From positions 35,588,001-35,652,000 of the forward strand of contig CM114271.1 of the NCBI GenBank assembly GCA_050084515.1: a DNA stretch of 64,000 bases, read 5' to 3'. The notes below the pieces were generated by a model. That model made no database searches. It was not told the DNA's origin and saw only the letters and a list, made by a program, of their open reading frames with translations. Below are positions 13,601 to 25,358 of the stretch, in pieces (the stretch's first letter is position 1; each line of letters opens with the position of its first letter). A program made the position numbers and the translations under genes. The stretch is from Blasia pusilla. Its lineage: Eukaryota > Marchantiophyta > Marchantiopsida > Blasiales.

Positions 13601-14540
13601 TTTTGCATTCGTCAAGCTTTCTATCTAGACACACTTCCTTTCAGGGATAGGGTGACATGCGCGATTCGATGTGACATGCGCGGTTTCTCATTAGAGCGAT
13701 GAGAGATCTTAAAGCTAGTACGGTAAGTATGCTGTTGAACCTGATCATTGCCACCTCCTGGCCAAATCTTACAGTGTTCTCCCCCAGCAGTTGAAGTAGT
13801 AGTCTACCGGAGCTAATATGTGTACCTCTCTCTAACTAGTGTTTTGGTCGGAGGAGAGAGAGGAGACGGAGGTGATGAGAACAACTTGCGAGCACTGAAG
13901 TACCGACGGATGGTACCGCAGAGCGTCCATGATCCTCCGATTTGGGAGCCGCTCTTTGAAGCTCTGGCGCATAATTCTGATGTGAGTCGATTGTCCGAGA
14001 TGATTTTACACCAGCAGCACCCGCGTTTTGTAGTTTGTCGAATTTCGATGGATGTGTTCCGAACCTGTACGAAAGGAGGTGGATTGTGGCAAAACATCCG
14101 CAGCACTCGATATGGGCCTGCGGCTTGGAGCCTTGGGTTTTATTGTCCTTAAGGCGCCGGGGCCACTTCGATCATCGGTCCATTTCGGCTTACCACCGGG
14201 CAATTCTTTTGTCATCGAAAAAGGATATAAGGGGACTAGAGAGGGGAGGGAATCGAGGCAAGACATCGGAGACAGAAAAGGGAAATGTGCGGGCGGCAGT
14301 AGCGACTAGAGGATGGGCAGAAGAAATGTGGATGGCCGCACTGGAATCCGTAATAGGACGAGTCGCATTGGAATCCATGAGGGCCGGATCCCATGCACAC
14401 CCGATCTTTGGGTGCAGAAACGGTGCGTTTCGTGACATTATTCGTTTTGGAGGTGGAAATGAGCACGAGCCCATGGTCCTAAACGACCATGGGGAATCGA
14501 CCCCTAAGAGGATGAGTGGATGTTGCCAAGGGTAGTTTGT
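10653..14540. other. 3' UTR of the HUA2-like gene and unassigned downstream DNA
   Basis: Base composition stays gene-like until about 14.5 kb and then turns AT-rich. Several open frames of 60-166 codons occur (for example 13332-13634 on the - strand and 14035-14535 on the + strand), but they overlap one another on both strands and match no family I know. A short direct repeat (GTGACATGCGCG, twice) lies at about 13650-13684. A CCATGGTC/GACCATGG inverted repeat lies near 14470-14495. The 3' end of the HUA2-like transcript cannot be placed. Confidence 0.4.
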
Positions 14541-15879
14541 TATCTCCTTCTCCAATTTTCACTAGAAAGATAAATAGAACTGCTTTTCTATTTATCTTCT
14601 TGAGAAAAGAAAAGAGAGAGAGAGAGAAGAAAGGGGTATCCATTCCTACTCTCTCTAGAGGAGGGGAAAAGGAAGGGGAGAGAAACTTTCTCTTCTTGGA
14701 AGGAGGGTGGAGACCGAGGTGGATGAGGAAGGGAAACACATGAAGAAATCTCCATTCTTGAAAGAGAGGGGAGGCATGGTGCGGATCTCATAAGTTGTGG
14801 TGAGGCTTCCCTTACCCTTTATATTGTTCAAAGCTCAAGTGGTATATATTATAAGAGTTGCCACTCCATCTTTGTTGCTTGGTTTCTCCACCTAGTTAAT
14901 TACTCATCTTACCATTTTGTTGGAACAAACTCTCGTGTTGAGGTACTTTGATGGAAAACAAATAGATCATCCTTTGACACGTGTCATGGGAAGCATGAAT
15001 TTATTTATTTATTAAATTTTGGGCAATATAATGATTCATCGCATACATAGCATGGATTTTTGGACGCCTAAACAACTGGGAGGACTACCAGATATGAATG
15101 CTACTTGGAGAGCATTTCTATCTTGTCTTTTTCAAATTTTCACATGCTCATGTTACTTATCATGATTCTTGCATGTCTTCTTTTCAATCTTTGATGAAGA
15201 GATGGCCCTACCTATACAACATTTCTTCAAGGTTTCAAGACATAAAAGGCCAAGTTCACTCTGTCCTTATAATATTCATACTTCATATTTTAACGTTATT
15301 CTTTGCCATCGATGAAACATACATCCATTCAAAGATTTTATTTCCAAATGGAAAGTATGATAAGGCTCCTCTTTCTTTTTAGTTGTAAGAATATAAAATA
15401 TGATTAAATCGTAAAAATGTATTATAAATCTTGAAGATACAATGTGTCATACTCTTTACGTGTGCTCACTTTAGAGCTTTGACAAAACCTAAGTATTGAG
15501 ATACATTCTCAACACATGAGAATGTACTACCACTATGACATCTTGACTATTTGACTGCTCGGGAAATTAAGATTTTTGATCTTCTTTATTTATTTCTATT
15601 AATAGAAAAAGTTTTGAGGCATGTATCTCTAAACTCTTATGATACATCAAGATGCCTTGCAACTTGATGCAAGATAGAGTTAATAACGTTACTCCATAAA
15701 CCATTTACGTCATATTACTATGATTTCTTTGACGTCTAAGTCGAAACCATTAATTAGTGTGTCATCTCTTGTTAGGGGGACAATTGGATTAGTGGTGCAC
15801 AAGAAGAAATGGACGTTGAGAATCCACCATAACATGTGTGGCTTTAGGGATATGTCAATTTTTATTGCTTAGTCATTCC
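14541..15879. other. AT-rich repeat-derived DNA without a supportable gene
   Basis: Composition changes sharply here. A 13-bp inverted repeat (AAGATAAATAGAA with its complement, six-base loop) lies at about 14567-14598, next to a GA-rich tract. On the - strand the 14.75-14.95 kb part has TATATA-like sequence of the kind found in LTRs, but I could not match it by eye to a second LTR. This stretch lies downstream of the copia integrase remnant and may hold its unrecognisable remainder. Confidence 0.35.
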
Positions 15880-17440
15880 ATTTTTTTGTTAAGTGTAATG
15901 AAAAGTGACTTGTTATTGGATTTCTTTTCTTATGTAAGCGCTCATCAAAATCTATTGAGAGATTCTCATCATCCATCATAGCACAATTTAAGAATATGCT
16001 ATCTAGCATGTTTCTATACTAGAATTTTAAATGTTTGGAACACTAAGAATACTTTTGATTTGACTTTCAAAAATTATATCCACACTTATGTGGAGAAGGC
16101 ATCAATAAATGAAACAAAATACCAACAATCACTTGCGCTATGTTGTAATGTTGTTTATACATCCCTATGAATGAACTCCATCATCTTGGATGTTGATTTG
16201 TTTTATCTTAGAAATAGAAATCTAACTTGTTTTTCAAATTGGCAATCAGGGCATACCTCTAATATAATAAGATTCTGTAATTTAGAAGGATTATGAAGTC
16301 CTACAACTAGTTTAGATGATGAAAAACTTTATAGTCTTTCATGATTCATATGCCAAACTCTCTGATGCCATACATTGAGATTTACGACTTATTGGCTAGT
16401 TTGATCATAGATTATTGTTTGAATCTATGGCATAGAAACAAATGATTTGAATATTCTATCAAATCTTGATCATTTGGCTATCATAGTCTAGTCATCTATT
16501 TTTTCAATGAAGCGACTATTTGTCTTAAAATTCATGTGATAGTTGTATTCTACTATCTCTCCTATAGAGATCAAATTTCTTGTAACAAAATTCATCATAC
16601 AATTGAAACCCCTCACCAATTAATTCCAAAACTTAGAAAATAAAGATCATTAATAACTTACTTTTTCCCATTACGCTCCCTTATTGGTTGTTTGTGGCCG
16701 ATAAGAGACCCGCCAACTAAAATGGGCTAGGTATTGAAACGACGTGGCTAAATCCAAATGACACATAAAGCCGATATGTTCATAATTGAATGGCAATTAT
16801 GAGATTGATTCAATTTATTATGCTTGCCACATCTGTTTGCCCCCAACATCCCTTACTATGGTTTCGAGCCGTATTGTATACAACACCCATTAAAGCCTCC
16901 AAGACACACACACAGAAAACTTTGGCTATTTTAGAAAGCATAAATGTATGTCATTAAACCAAAAATATTTACTCTCCCTTGAAAAGGAAGACAATTTTGG
17001 AAGTTTTTGTACAAGATTTTTTCTTCTTTGACATCCTCCTATTATGGCAAACTTTAAGAAAGCCTCTTCAATCTATATATCTCCTTAAGAGCCTTTCTTC
17101 GAGTTGATTCTTTATCTCCTTCTTCTATAGAGACTTCTAACATGCTAAAGAGTTCACTCAGAAACATTGAAATCTTGGAAATAGAATCTTTCATGCCATA
17201 CACCCTTGCCAATTCTTCTAGCCATAATGATGTCGAGTCATACCCAAATAGTGCCAGGTTTGAAAATAGCCCCTCCCTTTTTCATATCAAAGTTTTTTTT
17301 TTGCGTTCGTGAACATCTAAGTACTTGTCTAATCTAGCCAATGTTCTTTCTTTTCGATCTATCTTTTCCTCCTAGCAATGTAGATCCAAGGAATGGTCTA
17401 GCTTCATCCCTACATACTCCATGCACAGTTTAATATCTGC
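15880..17440 (-). pseudogene. Decayed Ty1/copia retrotransposon gag-pol (gag and pre-integrase/integrase core)
   Basis: Reading the complement from about 16380 down to 16020 gives one frame with the copia pre-integrase and integrase layout. It starts with LNVWHQRVWHMNHERL, which resembles the LWHRRLGH block. Next comes VCPDCQFEKQVR, matching the C-x2-C-x2-GK-type block with E in place of G. FIHRDV then carries the first catalytic aspartate, and WYFVSFIDAFS resembles the YFVTFIDDFS block. Several in-frame stops interrupt it. Upstream on the same strand (about 16600-16540), RNLISIGEIVEYNYHMNF resembles the segment that precedes the pre-integrase domain. Further upstream (about 17440-17060) a helical, charged stretch with stops resembles a copia gag. 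Reverse transcriptase and RNase H blocks were not found. The element is dead: stops are frequent and no intact open frame exceeds about 90 codons. Confidence 0.8.
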
Positions 17441-19836
17441 TCACCAAAAATTGACGGTTCACTCTATTATAAGGGGGAAGCTGGTACATTGCTCTCTTCC
17501 CTTGCATCATGAACAACAAGACCCTAATGCAATAAGATCTGAGAAAAAAATTACCAACTGTTAGTAGGTGCCCTTACATTCAATGCTAAGTGAAAGTATC
17601 AAAAACCTTAGTATAGAAAGTCCAAAAAAAACTCCATCTATTTGTAAATAGTTATAACCGCACTCCAAAAATGAAGTGAATTTACCCATCGAAAAACCCT
17701 ATAAGTGTGAAAAAACCTTCAATGTAGGATACATATAACTGTACATAGTCGCATGCACACCATATATACTGCAAAACGCATCCACCTAAGGCACAAACAA
17801 AGTAGCCACAAGGTTATTTCATGAAAAAACAAACCTATTCCAATGGTAATTGTAAATAGTCGCAAACACACTCTACATGTGCAAGTATGAAAAAAAGCTT
17901 CTATGATACTAAAAATAGCCAAAACCATAAACAAAGCAAAGTGTAAGAGGAAAAATAATTCCCAAAAAATCACCATGGAAGTGTAAAGAAAAATATAAAT
18001 AGCTGCAATGATTGTATTTGACTACATTAACGAAGCCAAACCATCCTATCAACACTTGATGATTGTTCGTGTGAATCTTCTCCACTTTCTCTTCTAATGC
18101 ACATGTGGGGATATTTTTCTGCACATGTATCTCTAACTCCCATGCCATGTAACCTATCTCATGATACATATTCTCTTTCATCATAAGAATGGTTCACGAC
18201 ATTAATTGGCAAGAATTGAGTGATTTTCCTTTGATTGCTGATTAATTACCAACCATTCACAACCTCCATTCTCGCCTACCCCCTCCCCTGAATACCAGTA
18301 CTCCTCACTTAGGAGAGTTGGTATACATTTCCAACCACCTACATCATCACAATAAGAAAAGTAACGATCTTTAATCCATGCAAAGTCATGTACCATGGTT
18401 GGATGCATATATTTTTGGACATGTTGATCGAGTATAAAGAGTGTCTCTATCTAGAATATCCGACTAACCACATGTATTGGCTCATACTGGAAACTGTAGG
18501 TCACCATGAAGCGATCTCCATTTCCTTCGCAAGTGTCTATCTACACTTGTTGCTCATGTATTATAACCATTTTGTTTTGGCATGATTTAGTGATGAGGTG
18601 TGACTCAATTTGTTTGAGAACCCCTTGTAATAAGCTATACATCAAAGGTCTGCAAATCCGGATCAATCAAGATCGAATCGATTGTTTGAACCTCTACCAA
18701 TAAGTAGCAACTCCACTATCTAGCAATCACCGTCCGCTAAAGATATTCTAACATGGCTTATCAGCACGTCTGTGTGCCTCTAGTGAAACCAAAAACGCAC
18801 GATGAAGTGCACGCAACCCCATCCTCCACCCGTGCAGTCAATTCACCACCTCCAAAAAAAAATCACAACTCCCATCCACAGAGGTCTTGTGTCTTGTATC
18901 CTGTGCATTGTGATTGCCAAAACCTTGTTTTGAATCTTACCTGTGTGGTTATAATTGCACTCAGAGGGATATATATATTTCTCCCTAATTAAGGTACATC
19001 CAACATGAGAATGAAGAGAAAACCCTGCAATTAAATTGGGTTTTCTTAGGTAATAGCGATTGCTAGAGATAATTAGCACTTCATAGACGTGAGCTCTTGT
19101 CGGACTGGGACATGCTTTGCCACACCCTTATCCTCGTAGCTAACCTTCCTTTGCCAACCTTGCTTCCTAGGTTAATTCGCTTTGGTTGAGCAACTATCCG
19201 CCTAACCATATCTTGCTATTTTGGAAGCTTGCCCCATTTGGATTCACTCTATTGTAGTGCTCCACAAAATTTAGTTCTTTCCAATGGTGGCTATCATGCC
19301 TTTTTTATTGGCGGCTCCTCACTGTTCTCTACTCCTAGTGGATAAGTTACTTTGACTTATAATAGTCATGTACGCTATGCGGACAAGTATTTCCATCCTT
19401 TTTGTAATCACATTCTTGATTACCTAGTAGATAATGACCAATACCCAACGGTTACTTGAAGTTGTAGGGGCTTTCACTAGCGGCCAATCATAGCCCAAGA
19501 CCCCTATCACAAAATGGACGACACCTTGTAGTTAATTTTTTTTGAGAGGCTTGTGGAGAGAAGATACTAAGAGCTTTAAGCCCCTAGCGGCATTTTTAAG
19601 CAAACCCTTGCATTCTTCACGAGCATGTTCAGCTAGGCTTATGTAAAATGCCTCATGTTTCGCGTCCCAATCCCCATTCATGTTTAATTGTGCGATGGAT
19701 GAGCAACCATTTTCCTCTTCAAGTACTTATTCTATTTCTTCCTCTGACTTATCATAAATGTCAATCACACTTGGAAATACTTCACTACCTTCTATGCGGC
19801 ATCGGAAAGGGTCCATTTGAAGTTCTTATCCTTCAG
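17441..19836. other. AT-rich DNA, no gene recognised
   Basis: Short open frames (60-91 codons) occur on both strands, for example 17909-18184 and 18202-18408 on the - strand. None shows a family signature. Frequent stops and AT-rich composition match the decayed-transposon surroundings. Confidence 0.4.
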
Positions 19837-20259
19837 CTACCAATCTAACATTCCCAATCTAACATTACGAGTAGCCACCATCCAATCATCTGCATAAGGA
19901 TTAATGTCATTCATATCAGGAAGTACTTCAAAAATTCCGAAATAATCTTGGACAACCATGTGGTCATGTAAATTTTCAGCATTTGTCAAATCTACGTAAA
20001 AATCTTGTGGAGTATTCGCCATGGTCTCTACATTATCCCCTGTCACAACTTGCATTTGTCCACGTCTCCAATGTGGATTAGTAGTAGGCCTACGAGCGAT
20101 GACATGTGTTATTAAGATTGGGCAAGTTTTCCTATTATGACCCTCTTCTTTGCAATGGCTACATCGATGACCACCACTTTGCCCGTAACTGTGACTCTTC
20201 GATATTTTTCCACTTTGAAATGGCACATTACGTATAAAAGATCTTGTAATAATACTCAT
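19837..20259 (-). pseudogene. Zinc-knuckle fragment of transposon type (possibly MULE or retroelement)
   Basis: A 140-codon frame contains one CCHC knuckle, CSHCKEEGHNRKTC (C-x2-C-x4-H-x4-C), after a short basic stretch and before an acidic tail. The GHNRKTC form is common in the C-terminal knuckle of plant Mutator-like transposases and in other plant zinc-knuckle proteins. No transposase core is visible upstream on the same strand. I therefore read it as a fragment of a mobile element rather than a host gene. Confidence 0.45.
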
Positions 20260-20340
20260 AGGAGATGATACCCAACATCATATCATGAATATCGATAAAG
20301 TTTCAATATCATCATATGATCTTTATGCTCTTGGAAATAT

Positions 20341-20540
20341 TTTTTATGTTTCTACAGGGGATACGGATTGAGAAGTTGTGGAGCATCCACGACTTCCAGA
20401 GGCGCCCATGTGAGAGTTTGCGTGAGGCCTACAATCGCTTGCGCTGGTTGATTAGCGTCACTCAAGGGATGATAGAGTCCTAGGCTATTCAATCCATTGT
20501 TACCCACATTCCCCTATACACCAAAATAATTCCTCTTCCT
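20341..20540 (+). pseudogene. Ty3/gypsy-type gag fragment
   Basis: Frame beginning near 20358: RIEKLWSIHDFQRRPCESLR followed by EAYNRLRWLISVTQG. This fits the retrotransposon gag signature in which a QR..ESL.EAW.R...L motif precedes a helical stretch. An in-frame TAG follows within about 10 codons, and no pol domain is seen downstream. It is a short dead remnant. Confidence 0.5.
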
Positions 20541-21307
20541 ACAACATCATATTACAAAACCATTTACATTGTGAGGTCATATGATTTGACATACTAGAAT
20601 CGATGTACCAATCTCTCGTTATTGAGATGTAGTGGATTACTTGCCTTGCACGTTTATTTCAGGCATGAAAATTCAAGTCTGTTGAATCAACTTTTGGTGC
20701 GGCCTCATTATTTGTTACAATCTCCCATAGTTCATCCAAGAAATTGTTTCATGCAAAACTTCCAAACATTGTTATTTTGCTTATCTAGCTTCTCATCTAT
20801 ATTTACTGTTGAGGAATATTTTATCAAGAACGAATGTACTTGCAAATTATAATTTTAGGTTATATCCTACTCTAATTGAAGTATAGACCACTCCTATACA
20901 AAAATTGACCAAATATACGAAAGAAGTAGTTGAAATTGGCTTGTAGAGAGCAAACTCCATAACTTTCCTTCACTAATGGTATTTTCTTACATTGAAATTG
21001 CTATTGTAAGAGCTCAAAATGTCACAATTGGACGACTTTGGATGTGTCAAAAAGCTCTTGAAGAGCTCTATAAGACGGTTGGAACAAGCTTTCAAGCATT
21101 GTTCTAACGGCTAACCATCCAAATTTTTGAAATGATCGAGAAAGTCCTTAAAAGTTCCGATAAAGTTTTGTTACTTTCATAGCTCCTCTTGAAATCTTCT
21201 ACCGTTGAGCTCTAACTGACATCTCCTTGCCCCAAACTAAAATTTTGCCTCCTCTTGCCTCTCTTCTCTCCTCATACACTGACAATTTCAAAGCATATTC
21301 TTCTTTC
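20541..21307. other. AT-rich DNA between transposon fragments
   Basis: No gene is recognised. On the - strand this stretch lies directly internal to the LTR/primer-site remnant at 21308-21330 and may be the start of its internal region, including a short frame at 21199-21384. The continuation is interrupted by stops. Confidence 0.35.
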
Positions 21308-21900
21308 GTTCTAATATCATGTAGAAAAGTGTTGAAGAAGCATGATTGATAGAATATGGCTCTCTCACATACACACTCCACCATAGAGAATCAAATTTTG
21401 TAATAATAGAATGAATGGGAGCTAGTCCCCTTCATAATTATATAGGGTTATATATGTACAACATGGTTGCACAAAAGCGGACTTGTCGAGAAAAGTTCAG
21501 ACATACCATCTTGCACTTGCAGCATGGCCCATGTTTCTACTGCAAACCCCGCTCGCATTTGGCCCGCCCCCAGCCCGCGTCTGGCTAGCACCCCTCTTAC
21601 GCGTAGCCCTCGTTCGACCCACGCGCGTCTTATGTGGGTCTGCATAGCTCACGCAGCCCGCGTCCCTTCTACGCGGACCAGATTCGAGCCCGCATAGCTC
21701 GCCTGGGGCCCACGCGGGCTCGACGCCAACCAAAAAATAATTATAAAAAAATTGTTTTGGCTCGCGGGGGCCAGGATTAGATGCGGTGCGGGTGCAAGCA
21801 AGGCGAGTCTGGGTGCGAAATACGGCGGTCAAGCCCACACGTCCGTGAATAGAGACTTGTTTTGCGTGCAACCCTCATGTACAAGAAACCCTTATTCTAA
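21308..21900 (-). mobile_element. Copia-type LTR end with degenerate primer-binding site
   Basis: On the - strand, sequence ending CTTCAACA (boundary near 21330) is followed by TTCTACATGATATTAGAAC. Its 12-base core at 21308-21319 resembles the initiator-methionine tRNA primer site TGGTATCAGAGC, with three differences that are all G-to-A or C-to-T. Upstream on that strand, at about 21440-21455, there is a TATATAACCCTATATAA promoter-like run, as expected inside an LTR. A very GC-rich patch (about 21530-21870) rich in GCCCGC words lies within it. The outer LTR boundary is not certain; 21900 is approximate. No matching second LTR was found by eye. Confidence 0.5.
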
Positions 21901-22459
21901 CCCCGACTTGGATCCTAACTATAGTCTTTAATGAGATTAATTATGGAAATTAACCCTAGTTAAGATGATCTTGCTTAATTGACTTAGTGTAACCAAAATT
22001 AAACTTTTGTACTTTGTGTGAGTACCAAATATAGTAGTTCATATGTTGGATGAGCTTGATTATATCTCTATTTTCAATAACCCTAAGCAACTTTGCATGG
22101 TTACCAGAACTTCCATGGGATGGCCCACACCTTCTTATTTCTTATTAATATCTCTAGAAGTGGTTTCTCGTACTCTTCCTTGCCCTTTGCCTCATGCTTA
22201 GTTAATGAGGCATGATAGAGATCAAAGTGGTATCTATAGAAGTTGCTTTGCTTACTTTCCTTGTCCTCTACCATAGGCTCAATTAATGATACATGGTAGA
22301 GATCTCAGTGATATTTTTACGTCTCAATATCTGCAACATGTCTACAAGTAAACACACGGGATCATCCATTGATGCATCCTTGAGGTATCAGAATATACTT
22401 GAGTATGCTAGAAAAGGGTTGAACTCATGTGGGTTATCTATCCATTATGTGTCATGTGC
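21901..22459. other. AT-rich DNA, nothing recognised
   Basis: The only internal structure is a partly repeated phrase: about 22205-22240 and 22265-22310 share TGATAGAGATC / TGGTAGAGATC-type words. No coding signal is seen. Confidence 0.3.
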
Positions 22460-23408
22460 CTACTCCTCTTCAACGTCAATCTTTAGTGTTGCGGAAGCGT
22501 ACGTTCACTAGGACCCGCTCTCACTATCGATCTGCAACCAAACACTCTCACGTTAGTCTTGTCCTTGTCAATTGGCCTTCCAAACCACCGATTTATCAAC
22601 TCAGCACCTTATAAAACTCAACCTTCCCTCTTTACTAGGTTCCCAACATGGGTAAGTCTTCTGAGACTTGGGACAAACTTTCTGATTAGTCCAAGCACCT
22701 AAAATAGCGTTCGTGCGCCTAGCAGTCCCAACTGTCCAATGGACCTTGCATGAGCCCCCTAACCCAAACCCAACTAAATGAGTCCCAGGTTGGAATCCAA
22801 TAGGGACCTCCAAAATCCACCCTATTGGACTTGGTTTGGGTTTTGAATCCAAACCCCAAAACTTCCGATCCTTTCTGTGCCCTTGGATCGCCCTATGGCC
22901 CCCCAAAGTGGGGTTCGAGTCCCAAGCACTCTTGCAAACCTTCCCCCTTACTAGTAATTCTGGGGATGCCTGCCCTCCCCCTAACTTTGGGGAAAAGACA
23001 CTCTTTTTGGCACTCAACCCGATCCCCTGTACAGTCCTTTTTGGCCAATATCTTAGCCTCTGCTTTTGTGTTTGCTAAGATCTTTAGTGCATTGGAATCA
23101 TCTTTGCATAAGATTTCAAAAATACAGCCAAAACCCTAAACGCTAGTCATATTCCAAATTCGGTTCTCACCTCTTTGGCAACCAACTTCCCTAGAATCAA
23201 CTCCGCTTGAGTCTCACTTCACGTTTGGTCCAGGTTTCCTTGTCGTGACCATAAACGCATGAAACACTCAATCTTGTTCGCGCCCCATCTCTTGTGTCTC
23301 TTGCGTCTCTTCCAAGAGACCACTTCAACGCGCAAACCATCCGAGCATGAGCCCGCTAGAGTTCGGATGTTCAACTTGGCACTTGTTTGGTTATGAGGGT
23401 TGGGATAT
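22460..23408 (+). repeat. Left arm of a ~950-base inverted repeat pair
   Basis: This segment is an imperfect inverted copy of 25359-26350. Shared blocks run in consistent order along the whole length. They include TTTAGTGTTGCGGAAGCGTACGTTCA at the outer end, an AAAGTGGGGTT...CCAAGCACTC block in the middle, and CGCGCAAACCATC...GAGCCCGCTA...GGCACTTGTTTGGT at the inner end. I estimate identity at roughly 70-75%. It is probably either one arm of a foldback element or one of two solo LTR-like copies in opposite orientation. No host coding sequence is seen. Confidence 0.75.
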
Positions 23409-24545
23409 TATGATTCATACCAAGTTTCAAGTTCTAAACCTTCATATGATCCAATACATGAGTAGAGCAACAATAAGTGATACAATGAAGAAAGACTCTT
23501 TGCTCATCCACATCAACTTCTATCCTAGGATAGACCACTAAAAAGATCCATCTAAGTATCCCACATAGGTATATCCTCCCCCTTTAATCCATACATCAAC
23601 AACTCTCTTCTCATCTCTTCCCATAAAATATTATACCCTTACAAAAATCTTCACAAGTACAAGATTTGGATTACAATGGGCACTATTATATTCACAACCA
23701 GTTTGTGAGTTGTGGGAGTGCGATCTAGTTGCATAGCAATTGTAAACCCTAAGAATTGGGCTTGCAAATTGTGGTTATAATGCGGCTCAAAATTTTCTTT
23801 TTCTTATGCTCACAACTTAGTTCTAGTTCAGTCAGAGTTTAGTCACAAAATAATTCTAAGGTGCTTGTAAATGATTAGCAATATTTTAGCAACTTTAATT
23901 AGCAAATAATTTGTAGATGATTGTGAGACTGGTTAGTTGCAAATAGGTGGCAAAACATCACTTGCAACTCACATGCAAAATAATCTCAAAATAGTTGGAA
24001 AAAGTCATAAAATAATGAGTCAAAGTAGTGGTTTTCTACACTTGCAAAGTGCTTGCTTTATGTTCCTTTTTCACTTAGTTTGGGCTCATTTTTTTTTTTT
24101 TTTTCCTCTAAGGGGATTTTGACTCCTTCTAGTATTAAAAAAGGTCAAGACTTAATAGCTTCAATATAGAAAGAAACTAGTTGCAAAGTGAGGAGAGGAG
24201 TCTTGGAGAATTAGGAGGAAAAGCCAAAATAGAGCGGTTGTAGCACTATATGTAGGCCTCTACAACACGTGCGATGTTTTAGGGTCCCTCTAACTTTAAA
24301 GTCCCTGAAAAAAATTTCCGTCCCCGTTTCTTTTACTTAGAAATGTCCTAAATCCATAAATTTAGGTCCCTAAATTTTTTCAAGGAAATTTTTCAAAAGA
24401 ATAGAAAGACCCTTGGAAGTAAAGAGAAGCTCTTGTTTCTAGCCACCATGTTCATGAATAAGGTATAGGTCACAAAACTTGCTATAAGTTACAACAACCA
24501 AATATTTGATACAAGGTAACTTAACAATTCAATGAATATAAACTC
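23409..24545. other. Spacer between inverted arms, left part
   Basis: AT-rich sequence with repeated GCAAAT / TTGCAAGT-type words and a run of T near 24090-24105. No gene or known domain is visible. Confidence 0.35.
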
Positions 24546-24800
24546 ATTCTATCAATCCATCACCCCAATAGTCTATCCCCTACATCCACTATAACCAACT
24601 CTTTGATGCAAGGGAATTGAACCCTTGAATGAATATAAATTCATTCTATTAATCCATCACCCCAATAGTCTATCCCCTACATCCACTAAAACCAACTCCG
24701 TGATGCAAGGGAATTGAACCCTTGAATGAGTATAAACTTATCATGCCAATCCATCACCCCCTCCCCCTAGCCTATCCCATACACCCACTAATTGTATAAA
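24546..24800. repeat. 97-base tandem repeat, about 2.6 copies
   Basis: The unit starting ATTCTATCAATCCATCACCCC at 24546 recurs at 24643 and, more divergently, near 24740. The period is 97 bases. On the - strand each unit has GGTTCAATTCC, which fits the polymerase III B-box consensus. It is preceded at about 70 bases by TTGGTTTTAGTGG / TTGGTTATAGTGG, which resembles an A-box. That spacing is wide for a tRNA, and no cloverleaf forms by eye. A tRNA-derived SINE-like origin is possible but unproven. Confidence 0.75.
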
Positions 24801-25358
24801 TCAATAAACAAAAAATGCTTACTCAATAGAAAATAGAACTCAAAATTATGTTGAGCACATACATGTACATCTCAAAACAAGAACTATGTCATCGTTTGCA
24901 GATAATCATCAATTTTTTGCCTAGCAATAGGATCTAATACATAGATGCGCTCAAGCCCTTACTTCATAATTAATGTTACATTAGATATTACCATCTCAAT
25001 ATAAATCCATTGCAAATCATTTGTATCATATGTGAATTGAGATTTGTTGTTACTTGTGGGTTTATACCAATTAAACAAAAATTGACATATGCGACCTGTT
25101 TGACCAATAGTAGGTACATGCCTGTCTAAATAATCAAAAGCTGCTTGTCCCACTATGTACCAAACTTTCGACTGATCATAACAATCCGTCCCAACCAAAA
25201 CTCCTTTCCTATTGTTGGCCCATATACCATCTCCACTCCTTTCCTTATCCCTCTCCCTCGCTTCTCACCTCTTTTTGCCCTAGCTGATCTTGTTGAAGGA
25301 AATGAATTATCAGTTGTCTCAAAAGCAACTGCACAATCTGAACCAACATCGGCCAAGC
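24801..25358 (-). other. Unidentified open frame fragment within the inverted-repeat spacer
   Basis: A 79-codon frame (24959-25198) reads smoothly and, after one stop, continues with RIYVLDPIARQKIDDYLQ. This looks like decayed coding sequence, probably of a mobile element. A basic stretch encoded just upstream on the same strand (25250-25310) includes RAKRGEKRGRG. I do not recognise the family. Confidence 0.3.

Noticed and set aside
24600-24730. Possible tRNA gene (GGTTCAATTCC B-box)
   Set aside because: No acceptor stem or anticodon arm forms, the A-box spacing is too wide, and the motif repeats with the 97-base tandem unit.
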